Assembly: GCA_021845465.1 (NCBI GenBank)
Contig: JAKBRL010000013.1
Location: forward strand, 1 to 31,824
Direction: 5' to 3'
Source of the DNA: Microcaldota archaeon
GTDB lineage: Archaea; Micrarchaeota; Micrarchaeia; Micrarchaeales; CABMGC01
DNA: 31,824 bases
Under the pieces are notes generated by a model, which worked only from the letters and a program-made list of their open reading frames with translations, did no database searches and had not been told where the DNA came from. Each line of letters begins with the position of its first letter. The stretch's first letter is position 1. Below are positions 23,895 through 30,647 of the stretch, one piece after another. A program made the position numbers and the translations under genes.

Positions 23895-24803
23895 TTAGAC
23901 AATCGTCAGCCAGTCATTGAAGAAGTCTTCGCTGCCTTCCACTATCTTGGTGAACGCGTCTGAAAGCAACTTTGTTATGGGTCCCATTCTGCCTGAGCCT
24001 ATCTTCTTTCCGTCTACTTTTATTATAGGAGTAAGTTCTGCAGCAGTTCCAGTGAAGAAGATCTCTTCTGCGATATAAAGCTCCTCTCTGTGCACATCGC
24101 GCTCCTCTATAACTAATCCCTTCTCTTCTGCTAATTTTATTATCGAGTCTCTGGTTATTCCCATCAGTATATCAGATCTGGGGGAAGGTGTTACCAGATT
24201 TCCTTTCATTACAAGAAAGATGTTCTCTCCTGGGCCTTCGGCAACGTAGCCGCCTGATGTCAGCATTATAGCTTCTTCTGCTCCTGCAGCTTTTGCCTCT
24301 GAGGAAGCGAGTATCGAGTTGCGGTAATTTCCGCTTGCCTTTGCGTGTGGAGGCATTATCTCCGAATTGATTCTCTTCCATGAAGAGACCTTGCAGCTTA
24401 TCCCTTTTGCCTTGTTATCAAAATAGTTGCCGAAAGGTATTGCGGCTATTGCAACGCTTACCTTCTTGCCTTCTACTGAAAGGCCTATCCTGGAATCGTT
24501 GTAATATGCAAAAGGCCGTATATAGCATTGTTGCAGCCTGTTTTTCTTTACAAGAGTTATGATTGCTTCTGATAGTTCTTCTTCGCTATATCCGAGATCC
24601 ATCGAGTATATCTTAGCCGTTTCTACAAATCTTCTTACATGTTCTTTCAGCCGGAATATGGCTGCCCTGTTTCCATGGGAGTATGCCCTTATTCCTTCAA
24701 AGATTCCACTCCCATATTGGAGAGAGTGAGTCAGTATATGCACTTTTGCATTATTAAAATCGATAAATTTTCCATCCTGCCAGATGTACTGTTTTGTTGC
24801 CAT
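23895..24803 (-). CDS. ilvE: branched-chain amino acid aminotransferase
   Basis: The enzyme transfers the amino group between glutamate and the keto acids of Leu, Ile and Val using PLP. The 302-residue fold type IV protein shows LQYGSGIFEGIRAY (28-41), the PLP lysine Lys155 in HAKASGNYRNS, VAEGPGENIF (187-196) with Glu189, and FFTGTAAELTPI near the C terminus. These fit IlvE better than D-amino acid transaminase. ATTTAAATTA (about 24826-24835 on the minus strand) lies 26 nt before the ATG, so a leaderless mRNA is likely. No other branched-chain synthesis gene lies nearby. Confidence 0.93.
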   Translation of the reverse strand: MATKQYIWQDGKFIDFNNAKVHILTHSLQYGSGIFEGIRAYSHGNRAAIFRLKEHVRRFVETAKIYSMDLGYSEEELSEAIITLVKKNRLQQCYIRPFAYYNDSRIGLSVEGKKVSVAIAAIPFGNYFDNKAKGISCKVSSWKRINSEIMPPHAKASGNYRNSILASSEAKAAGAEEAIMLTSGGYVAEGPGENIFLVMKGNLVTPSPRSDILMGITRDSIIKLAEEKGLVIEERDVHREELYIAEEIFFTGTAAELTPIIKVDGKKIGSGRMGPITKLLSDAFTKIVEGSEDFFNDWLTIV

Positions 24804-24987
24804 GATTTTTATAAGGTATAAACTAATTTAAATATATGGAGAGGATTTGTCCATGGGTATCCAGACAGACAGGAGATTGCGTTGAAGGCTTTGCAGGGCT
24901 TGTATGGCATATTCGGGCATCTCCTGGTTTGAGTGGGTTTTCCTGCTTTGAGATAATCTTATTAATTTATACAGCATATGGGTTAGT

Positions 24988-25836
24988 ATGAGATTTATAC
25001 ATGTATTCCTGCTCTTTGCTGGAATTTTTACTCTTTCAGTTGTAAATGCATCTCCGTATCTTCAGATAATCGGTCCGGTAAATAAGACCCTATACAATAA
25101 CCAGTCAGTATTCCTTGGGAAGGTAGGCCCTGGAGAGAGCTTCTATGTGCTTGCAAGTCCCAATACCACGGACAACGGCAATTACATAAATCTGGGATGG
25201 GACACTCTTGAGACAGTAAATCTTTCCGGAGGGTGGTCATCACTGAGATCCCCATTATACCAGAATCCCATGAAAGTCAAGATAACAGTAGCTCCAGATG
25301 CACCTGACGGAACTTATAGAATAACGCTCAGGTCTGTCAACATACAGAACTACTCAAGAATAGGAAACCTGACATTCTTTGCGTATGTCAATGTGAGCAG
25401 AAATATATTCAAAGTAGATGTTTCCCCTAAGAACTTGAGCTCCGGTCCAGGACAGCCTGCTGATATTCATATATCAATAAACAATACGGGAATTTCTGAT
25501 GAGCCTTTCTATATCTCTGCAGGAGGTCTGCCTGCATGGAACGCTACAGATGAAGTAATATCGCTTCATTTTACAAAGGAGTCATATACATATCCTGTAT
25601 TTGAGAATGAGCCGGGAGTTTATGGAATAAATTTTTCGGTAGATTCTGCAACCAGTGCGCTAGTTTCAGACACATTTAATATAAGATTCAAGGTCAAAAA
25701 CAGCCTACTTAATGATTTCAATGCTGTAGGAAATGGAGTGGGGCTCTCGCCTATAATCTTCGAGCCTTCATACGCGTTCATGTCAGGGCTGTATTATATT
25801 TATAACAATCTTATAAAAGGACCTAAAAGTCATTAA
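24988..25836 (+). CDS. secreted glycoprotein-like protein, function unknown
   Basis: The 282-residue protein begins with a signal peptide (1-21, ending VVNA) and continues with a beta-rich exterior part carrying many N-x-S/T sequons. A strand pattern around APDGTYRITLRSVN (about 109-122) and SPKNLSSGPGQPADIHISINN (about 148-168) resembles Ig/CARDB-type domains of archaeal envelope proteins. The C terminus is moderately hydrophobic and aromatic (254-277) but not a clear membrane helix, so attachment is uncertain. AATTTATA (24964-24971) lies about 21 nt before the ATG and supports leaderless expression. Confidence 0.72.
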   Translation: MRFIHVFLLFAGIFTLSVVNASPYLQIIGPVNKTLYNNQSVFLGKVGPGESFYVLASPNTTDNGNYINLGWDTLETVNLSGGWSSLRSPLYQNPMKVKITVAPDAPDGTYRITLRSVNIQNYSRIGNLTFFAYVNVSRNIFKVDVSPKNLSSGPGQPADIHISINNTGISDEPFYISAGGLPAWNATDEVISLHFTKESYTYPVFENEPGVYGINFSVDSATSALVSDTFNIRFKVKNSLLNDFNAVGNGVGLSPIIFEPSYAFMSGLYYIYNNLIKGPKSH

Positions 25837-25873
25837 TAAATAGTTTATCTTACCAAAAGACTATGCTTATTCT

Positions 25874-25945
25874 GCCCGAATAGCTCAGTGGTAGAGCGCG
25901 TGGCTGTTAACCATGAGGTCGCAGGTTCAATCCCTGCTTCGGGCG
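25874..25945 (+). tRNA. trnN-GUU: tRNA-Asn (anticodon GTT)
   Basis: The cloverleaf is complete: acceptor GCCCGAA/TTCGGGC, D arm GCTC/GAGC, anticodon stem CGTGG/CCATG with loop CTGTTAA (anticodon GTT), variable loop AGGTC, T arm GCAGG-TTCAATC-CCTGC, and discriminator G. CCA is not encoded and there is no intron. The last 13 nt plus downstream bases are repeated 3.8 kb away. Confidence 0.96.
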
Positions 25946-25976
25946 ATTTGATGCTAGGTTCTGCTCCAGTGCCACA
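25933..25976 (+). repeat. attachment-site-like repeat, left copy (tRNA-Asn 3' end)
   Basis: CCTGCTTCGGGCGAT (25933-25947), made of the T-stem and acceptor strand of tRNA-Asn plus two flanking bases, is repeated exactly at 29743-29757. Similarity continues with AGGTT and GTGCCACA at nearly the same spacing up to 25976. Short duplications of a tRNA 3' end are the classical footprint of integrase-mediated insertion, which places the intervening 3.8 kb in a candidate island. Confidence 0.65.
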
Positions 25977-26030
25977 CTCTGCTTAAATCTACTACTAACT
26001 TGTAATACCTTCTTGGCGTAGCAACATAAC

Positions 26031-26061
26031 ATATTTATATATGTCATAATATGATATATAG
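26031..26061 (+). promoter_or_regulatory. TATA box and palindromic operator of the metal regulator gene
   Basis: ATATTTATAT (26031-26040) is the TATA element. Immediately after it lies the palindrome TCATAATATGA (26044-26054), extended by AT-rich near-symmetry on both sides and covering the proposed ATG at 26051. A regulator bound here would block transcription start, so autoregulation by the PadR-TRASH protein is plausible. Confidence 0.5.
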
Positions 26062-26494
26062 CGATACATTGCCCGATATAGAGATAAAGAACATGGTGAA
26101 ACTGTTCACAGTCCTTCTGCTCAGCGAGAAAGGGCAGCATGGCTATGAGATAATGAAAGAGGTGGAGAAGAAGACAGGCAAGAGGGTCAGTCCAGGGCAA
26201 ATATATCCATTCCTCAAGCAACTGAAAGAGTATCGCTATGTTGAAACAAAAGGTAGGGCGGAGAGGGAGAAACAGGTTTATTATCTGACGCTAGAGGGCA
26301 AGAGATTCGTGGCACGGCTCTCGGGTAAGTTCGAAGATATGTTCGAGATTGCAATAAAACCAAAGCTTACTGTGTGCGACAATTGTAACTGTGAGATATA
26401 CAAGGGCGGATATAAGGAAAGGATTAACGGCAAGCTCCTGAGCTTCTGCTGTGAGAACTGCGCTAAGAGCTACAGGACGCTGAATACTCAATAA
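26051..26494 (+). CDS. PadR-type winged-helix regulator with C-terminal TRASH metal-binding domain
   Basis: The 147-residue protein joins two modules. Residues 12-100 form a PadR winged helix: LLLSEKGQHGYEIMKEV, VSPGQIYPFLKQLKE as recognition region, and the VYYLTLEGK wing. Residues 109-141 form a TRASH domain with Cys109, Cys112, Cys114, Cys133, Cys134 and Cys137; the C-x20-C-x3-C arrangement fits this metal-sensing fold. Archaeal copper regulators such as CopT pair TRASH with other helix-turn-helix types, so a copper or related metal sensor for the ATPase downstream is the likely role. The start is uncertain: ATG 26051 is only 15 nt from the TATA centre; TTG 26069 or ATG 26093 would fit a leaderless mRNA better. 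Confidence 0.83.
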   Translation: MIYSDTLPDIEIKNMVKLFTVLLLSEKGQHGYEIMKEVEKKTGKRVSPGQIYPFLKQLKEYRYVETKGRAEREKQVYYLTLEGKRFVARLSGKFEDMFEIAIKPKLTVCDNCNCEIYKGGYKERINGKLLSFCCENCAKSYRTLNTQ

Positions 26495-26526
26495 TATTGG
26501 TGAGAATATGATAAAAGGTGAAAAAA

Positions 26527-26667
26527 ATGAAAGATCCCGTATGTAAAATGGATGTAGAAGAGACTTCAAAATTCAGGAGCAGCTATAAGGGCAAAACCTA
26601 TGTCTTTTGCTCCGCTAACTGCAAGCAGAATTTTGACAAAAAGCCTGAGAGCTATGCGAAGAGTTAG
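26527..26667 (+). CDS. 46-residue TRASH/YHS-domain metal-binding protein
   Basis: This very short gene encodes a single YHS/TRASH unit: KDPVCKMDVEE at the start, then FCSANCKQNF, with Cys6-x21-Cys28-x3-Cys32. The sequence closely resembles the first 45 residues of the ATPase encoded 150 nt downstream, so the two share an origin or partner domain. It may act as a soluble metal chaperone handing copper to the ATPase or sensor. AGGTG (26516-26520) lies 6 nt before the ATG. It sits between the regulator and the ATPase, read in the same direction. Confidence 0.82.
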   Translation: MKDPVCKMDVEETSKFRSSYKGKTYVFCSANCKQNFDKKPESYAKS

Positions 26668-26669
26668 CC

Positions 26670-26813
26670 ATGACAGAGTACAAATGCACCATATGTGGTT
26701 TGCATTACGGGAGCGGAAGATTGGTGACTGAGTGCCGCAAATGGTGCTCAACGCATGACAGATGCAATCTGAGCATTGCAAGGCACTCTATCGAAGCCAA
26801 CAAAAAGGGATGA
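26670..26813 (+). CDS. 47-residue Cys/His-rich small protein
   Basis: Starting 2 nt after the previous stop, this frame encodes 47 residues with Cys6, Cys9, Cys22, Cys26 and Cys32 and His12, His29 and His39. YKCTICG looks like the first knuckle of a zinc ribbon, and ECRKWCSTH could supply the second half of a site. No named family is recognised. The tight packing between the TRASH protein and the ATPase (4 nt to the ATPase ATG) argues that it is a genuine member of the metal operon and not a chance ORF. Confidence 0.68.
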   Translation: MTEYKCTICGLHYGSGRLVTECRKWCSTHDRCNLSIARHSIEANKKG

Positions 26814-26817
26814 TACT

Positions 26818-28890
26818 ATGGCAACAGACCCTGTATGCGGCATGCATGTGGAAGAGGCCGGCACGGCGCTGGTCAGCGAGAATGAGGGAAAGAAGTACTA
26901 CTTCTGCAGCACTACCTGCAAGCTCCAGTTTGACAAGCCTGAGCTTGAGATGAAGATACTGAAACAGGCCCTTGCGGTGGCGTGGCCTCTGACAATAATG
27001 GTGGCCATACTAACGTACGTTCTGCACATAGTCTACGGCAACTATGTGATGCTTGTGCTTGCCAGCATAGTCCAGTTCTATGCCGGACGGAGGTTCTATG
27101 CCGGAATAATAGACGCAATAAAGAACAAATCGGCAAACATGGATACGCTTATAGCAATAGGAACGAGTGCAGCTTGGGTGTATAGCACTGTGGTCGTGTT
27201 TTTCCCAGCAATCTTCCCCGCGAGCGGGATCTATTATGATACATCAACAATCATAATAGCACTGATACTGACCGGAACATATATGCAGAGGCTCGCCGAG
27301 TCAATGGCATCCACCGCAGTTTCGGCGCTCGTGGCACTTCAGCCGAAAATGGCGCATGTGGTAAAGGGGACTGATATAACTGATGTTTCAATAGAGCAGA
27401 TTAAGAAAGGTGACATACTACTTGTCAAACCCGGAGAGAAGATCCCCACGGATTCTGTGGTTCTGGAAGGTGAAAGCTCTGTCGACGAATCCATGATTAC
27501 TGGGGAGAGCATACCTGTCACAAAGAGAAAGGGGGGCAAGGTGACTGGAGGAACCATAAATGCTACCAGTTCGCTGAGGATAAAGGCAGCCAGAGTAGGC
27601 GAGGACACTGCGCTGGCGCAGATAATAAAAATAGTAGAGGATGCGGCTTCGAGCAAGGTCCCGATTCAAAAGCTTGCTGACAAGGTGTCATCCTATTTCG
27701 TTCCAATCGTAGTGCTGATTGGACTGCTAGCTGCACTCGGGTGGTATTTTGTAGGCGGAGTGGGGCTTAATGTCTCCATACTCATATTCGTCAGCGTACT
27801 GATCATAGCCTGCCCGTGCGCGCTCGGCATCGCAACTCCCGCAGCGCTTCTTGTCTCTTCAGGAAAGGCGGCAAAGGAGGGCATACTGGTCAAGAGCGGG
27901 GAGAGCCTGCAGATGGCAAGCAAGGTCAATGCAGTAGTGCTTGACAAGACCGGCACACTGACCAAAGGCAAACCAGAAGTCACAGATATCATACCGCTTT
28001 CCACCTATAGCAAAAAGCAGATACTCGGATTCGCGGCGATAGCAGAGATGGATTCAGAGCACATACTTGGCAAGGCGATAGTCACAGAGGCCAATGACGA
28101 AAAGATAAAGGCGGAGTTTCCAAAGAAATTCAACTATAGGCAGGGATTTGGAATAACTGCATTTGACAAGGGAGGCAGGAAGATAATGATAGGCAACAGA
28201 GAACTCTTCGGCAAGAACCTTCCAGAAGAGCCCGAAAGGCAGCTTCAGAAACTGGAGTCTGATGGGAAAACAACGCTAATAGTGGGCGTTGACAACAAGA
28301 TAATAGGGTTTATAGCTCTTGCCGATGTGCTGAAAGGCGACAGTAAGAAGGCCATTGGGGCGTTGCAGGGCTCTGGCAGGGAGGTTTGGCTTGTCACCGG
28401 GGATAACGAACGTGTTGCAAATGCCGTTGCAAAGCAGCTAGACATAAAGAATGTTATAGCCCAGTCTAAACCTGAGCAGAAGATGGAAAAGATTATCGAG
28501 CTGCAGAAGTCAGGCAAAGTTGTGGCGATGGTCGGCGATGGCATAAACGATGCGCCGGCGCTTACGAAGGCAGATCTCGGCATAGCCATAGGCGCAGGAA
28601 CCGAAGTGGCCGTGCAAGCAGGCGGCATAATACTGATAAGGAACAGCATCTACGATGCATATGTTGCGCTGGAACTGGGAAAGAGAACAATGTCCAAGAT
28701 AAGGCAGAATCTTTTCTGGGCATTTGGCTACAATATGATACTGATACCCGTAGCTGCCGGGGCGCTCATACCCTTCTTTACGATAAGCATCTACAGTTTC
28801 CTGCCTCTGCTTGCCGCTTTTGCCATGGCGTTCAGCTCTGTTACTGTGGTCTCGAATTCGTTATTGCTGACGAGGTTCAAGGTACAATAA
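26818..28890 (+). CDS. copA: CopA-like P1B-type copper ATPase with N-terminal TRASH/YHS domain
   Basis: This 690-residue pump exports metal, probably Cu(I), at the cost of ATP. Residues 1-42 form a TRASH/YHS domain (Cys7, Cys30, Cys34) in place of the usual HMA domain. Eight membrane helices follow, with the metal site CPC (332-334) in TM6, YN (638-639) in TM7 and M-x2-SS (670-674) in TM8, the set typical of Cu(I) pumps. The soluble domains have TGE (228-230), DKTGT (376-380) with phosphorylated Asp376, and GDGINDAP (573-580). The nucleotide-domain motif, usually S-E-H-P, reads S-E-H-I (413-416). An upstream in-frame ATG (26776) overlaps the previous gene; ATG 26818 starts the YHS domain exactly. 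Base composition is visibly GC-richer than genes before 25 kb, suggesting transfer. Confidence 0.92.
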   Translation: MATDPVCGMHVEEAGTALVSENEGKKYYFCSTTCKLQFDKPELEMKILKQALAVAWPLTIMVAILTYVLHIVYGNYVMLVLASIVQFYAGRRFYAGIIDAIKNKSANMDTLIAIGTSAAWVYSTVVVFFPAIFPASGIYYDTSTIIIALILTGTYMQRLAESMASTAVSALVALQPKMAHVVKGTDITDVSIEQIKKGDILLVKPGEKIPTDSVVLEGESSVDESMITGESIPVTKRKGGKVTGGTINATSSLRIKAARVGEDTALAQIIKIVEDAASSKVPIQKLADKVSSYFVPIVVLIGLLAALGWYFVGGVGLNVSILIFVSVLIIACPCALGIATPAALLVSSGKAAKEGILVKSGESLQMASKVNAVVLDKTGTLTKGKPEVTDIIPLSTYSKKQILGFAAIAEMDSEHILGKAIVTEANDEKIKAEFPKKFNYRQGFGITAFDKGGRKIMIGNRELFGKNLPEEPERQLQKLESDGKTTLIVGVDNKIIGFIALADVLKGDSKKAIGALQGSGREVWLVTGDNERVANAVAKQLDIKNVIAQSKPEQKMEKIIELQKSGKVVAMVGDGINDAPALTKADLGIAIGAGTEVAVQAGGIILIRNSIYDAYVALELGKRTMSKIRQNLFWAFGYNMILIPVAAGALIPFFTISIYSFLPLLAAFAMAFSSVTVVSNSLLLTRFKVQ

Positions 28891-29031
28891 TATGTCCGGT
28901 AAAGAAAAAAGAGTAGAAGCGTATAATGTACCAATTAGACTAGCATTAAATGAATGTATATGTAGTAACACACTTATATGCAAAATAGGGCTAAAATCGA
29001 CGGGGTATTCAAAACTTCCTTGTCGGAGATA

Positions 29032-29074
29032 TGCCTGTGGCGCATCTTGCGCATTGGACGATAGCCTTCAGGCA
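29032..29074. other. nested inverted repeats between copA and the toxin-antitoxin pair
   Basis: An outer pair TGCCTG (29032-29037) and CAGGCA (29069-29074) encloses a perfect inner hairpin GCGCA-TCT-TGCGC (29040-29052). It lies 140-180 nt after the copA stop. It may fold at the 3' end of the metal-operon mRNA or be a remnant of a mobile element end. A 65-codon frame running across it (28892-29089) is not convincing as a gene. Confidence 0.4.
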
Positions 29075-29129
29075 CTTCTAAGTTATTAGTGATAAATATC
29101 TTATTAATCTCAGTCACCCTACCCTAACG

Positions 29130-29155
29130 TTTAAATATCTGTAAGACTATCTTAC
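29130..29155 (+). promoter_or_regulatory. promoter and perfect palindromic operator of the toxin-antitoxin operon
   Basis: GTTTAAATA (29129-29137) is a TATA box centred about 26 nt before the antitoxin ATG at 29160. Between the two, GTAAGACTATCTTAC (29141-29155) is a perfect inverted repeat with 6-bp arms and a 3-nt centre. An AbrB-type antitoxin dimer bound there would cover the transcription start, the usual autorepression design of toxin-antitoxin operons. Confidence 0.65.
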
Positions 29156-29159
29156 TAGT

Positions 29160-29435
29160 ATGGAAACTGAAATGGTGGGGATAACAAAAGCCAGCTCAAA
29201 AGGGCAGATAGTCATACCTGAAGATATTAGAAAGCGTCTAAAGATAAACAAAGGAAGTGTCTTTGCCGTAACTTCAAAGAAGGGGATGATAGTGATGAGG
29301 AAACTCGACACAAAGATGAGTAAAGCCGACCTGAAGACACTGAAAGGCCTGGAAGAGGCATGGAAGGATATAAAAAATGGTAAATATAAGGTGCTAAGCC
29401 CTGATGAATTTTCAAAAGAGCTGGCCAAATGGTAA
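29160..29435 (+). CDS. AbrB/SpoVT-type antitoxin
   Basis: The 91-residue protein begins with the swapped-hairpin DNA-binding fold: ITKASSKGQIVIPEDIRKRLKI (about 8-29) followed by KGSVFAVTSKKGMIVMRKL. The C-terminal half (about 50-91) is helical and charged, as in antitoxins that wrap around RelE-type toxins. The gene overlaps the toxin gene by 7 nt, which couples their translation. It probably neutralises the toxin and represses its own promoter by binding the palindrome just upstream. A transcription-only regulator is the alternative, but the overlap with relE makes the antitoxin role likely. Confidence 0.87.
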   Translation: METEMVGITKASSKGQIVIPEDIRKRLKINKGSVFAVTSKKGMIVMRKLDTKMSKADLKTLKGLEEAWKDIKNGKYKVLSPDEFSKELAKW

Positions 29436-29683
29436 TAGAAAAGGTAATACCAACAGATAAATTTGTTAGAGATGTCAAGAAGCTTAGAGATAAGAAGACT
29501 AAAGAGCGAATAGACGCAGAAGTTAAACGAATACGGGAAAACCCTGATGTTGGAAAACCATTAGGCTATGGTCTAAAGGGAGAGAAAACTGTAAGAATAC
29601 CTCCATACAGGCTAATATATGCTGTTATAGGCAATAATTTGATATTATTAAGATTTGAGCACAGAGACGAGGTTTACGATTAA
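29429..29683 (+). CDS. RelE/ParE-family toxin
   Basis: The 84-residue protein has the RelE fold pattern: FVRDVKKLRDKKTKERIDAEVKRIRENPDVGKPL (two helices), then GLKGEKTVRIPPYRLIYAVIGNNLILLRFEHRDEVYD (strands). The R-I-x-x-Y-R-L-I-Y core and the closing FEHRDEVYD motif are characteristic of archaeal and bacterial RelE toxins, which cut mRNA on the ribosome; ParE relatives poison gyrase instead. The start overlaps the antitoxin gene by 7 nt. The pair lies inside the tRNA-bounded segment and may stabilise it. Confidence 0.88.
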   Translation: MVIEKVIPTDKFVRDVKKLRDKKTKERIDAEVKRIRENPDVGKPLGYGLKGEKTVRIPPYRLIYAVIGNNLILLRFEHRDEVYD

Positions 29684-29742
29684 CGAAAATATTGTGAAAA
29701 CTATTCCCAAAACAAACGGGCGTAGAACCTCAGATCCTAACG

Positions 29743-29785
29743 CCTGCTTCGGGCGATGCGCTTCAGGTTATACCCCCGTGCCACA
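29743..29785 (+). repeat. attachment-site-like repeat, right copy
   Basis: CCTGCTTCGGGCGAT (29743-29757) repeats the 3' end of tRNA-Asn exactly, but no tRNA body precedes it. AGGTT and GTGCCACA follow with nearly the same spacing as beside the tRNA. It lies about 60 nt after the toxin stop and marks the far end of the candidate island. Confidence 0.6.
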
Positions 29786-29789
29786 AGCT

Positions 29790-29817
29790 ATTTATATTCA
29801 TCTATGGCACAGTGCCA
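29790..29817 (+). promoter_or_regulatory. TATA box and GTGCCA palindrome before the zinc-ribbon-like ORF
   Basis: ATTTATAT (29790-29797) is centred about 29 nt before the ATG at 29823. The perfect palindrome TGGCACAGTGCCA (29805-29817) lies between them, and another GTGCCAC occurs at 29778-29784 just upstream of the TATA box. Together they look like an operator for a repressor that recognises GTGCCA half sites. The cognate regulator is unknown. Confidence 0.5.
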
Positions 29818-29822
29818 CCCCG

Positions 29823-30092
29823 ATGACAAACAACATCGACTATTGGCAAAGGCAGGCGAACCGCCTCTATGATAGGGTTTTCAAGATAGAGACGCTGCCG
29901 GGCTACAAATTTACCCCTCCGAAAGGCTCATTCAGCAAGACCAAATGCGGCGAATATGTTTTCGAGAGGTATGTGCGCTTCAAGTACGACCACAATGCTC
30001 AGCAGCACGATGGAAATTTGCAGCATATATTTCACCCCGCAACGCTTAAATTGCTTAAAAGACAACATATGCTGTATGGAGCAGTACGATAA
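29823..30092 (+). CDS. small ORF with degenerate FmdE-like zinc-ribbon sequence, possibly decaying
   Basis: The 89-residue frame contains RVFKIETLPGYKF and SKTKCGEYVFERYVR (about 52-66), which resembles the C-terminal zinc ribbon of FmdE-type proteins (C-x2-CGE-x-V-x-E). Only one of the expected four Cys remains, and the second half of the ribbon is missing, so zinc binding is unlikely. The leaderless promoter with palindrome upstream suggests it is, or was, an expressed gene. It overlaps the hemerythrin-like gene by 17 nt. It could be a truncated remnant or a diverged regulator; the similarity is weak. Confidence 0.4.
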   Translation: MTNNIDYWQRQANRLYDRVFKIETLPGYKFTPPKGSFSKTKCGEYVFERYVRFKYDHNAQQHDGNLQHIFHPATLKLLKRQHMLYGAVR

Positions 30093-30639
30093 AGAGTTCT
30101 TGGAATACATGAAGACCAAGTATAAACTTACGTTGAATGAAGCAACAAAAGGCACAGAACCGCAGATAATAAAGTTTGCCATCGCATGGGATGTATGGAA
30201 GCAGGCAAAGAGTGCTTACTCTAAGAGGGAGCAAGACATATACGAATTCATGTCCAGGGACCATTCAAGGCTTGACTACATTTTCCAGGAGTTCAGGAAA
30301 TCGAAAAAAGTGGCAGAAGCAGAACAACTTTTTCTGGAATTTAGTGCAGGCATTGAGCGCCATATGAGCTGGGAGGAGGATATCCTATTCCCGCTTGTCA
30401 AGAAGAAAATGGGCGGTGACTCACCAATGATAGACGAACTGATAGTGCAGCATAACAGGATTAAAGATGACCTAAGGGGATTGGCCGATAGCTTAAAACC
30501 CAGGGATACGGCCCTTGAGGACGACCTGGAGCAGTTGCTGGCAGCGCATGATAAGATGGAGGAAGAAGACATGTATCCGTGGATAGATAATTATCTTGAT
30601 GATACAGCAAAGAAGGAGGCATTATCAAGGATGGTATAA
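30076..30639 (+). CDS. hemerythrin-like (HHE) protein
   Basis: The 187-residue helical protein carries the diiron pattern twice: His63 (SRDHSRLD), His96-x3-Glu100 (ERHMSWEED), then His126 (QHNRIKDD) and His158-x3-Glu162 (AHDKMEEED). HHE proteins bind O2, NO or store iron and often protect against oxidative or nitrosative stress. The N-terminal 50 residues are a separate charged segment. Longer readings of the frame begin upstream at 29956 but cross the previous ORF and have no support; ATG 30076 follows a TATA-like GCTTAAAAG by about 21 nt. It lies in the accessory region next to the metal-resistance genes. Confidence 0.85.
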   Translation: MEQYDKEFLEYMKTKYKLTLNEATKGTEPQIIKFAIAWDVWKQAKSAYSKREQDIYEFMSRDHSRLDYIFQEFRKSKKVAEAEQLFLEFSAGIERHMSWEEDILFPLVKKKMGGDSPMIDELIVQHNRIKDDLRGLADSLKPRDTALEDDLEQLLAAHDKMEEEDMYPWIDNYLDDTAKKEALSRMV

Positions 30640-30647
30640 TCCTCACT

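Noticed and set aside
28892..29089. 65-codon plus-strand ORF right after the copper ATPase
   Set aside because: It has no Shine-Dalgarno or promoter of its own, no recognisable domain, odd composition, and it runs across nested hairpins.
29956..30075. N-terminal extension of the hemerythrin-like protein
   Set aside because: The extra 40 residues are Cys/Met/Ser-rich without family similarity and run in another frame of the preceding ORF; ATG 30076 has its own TATA box.
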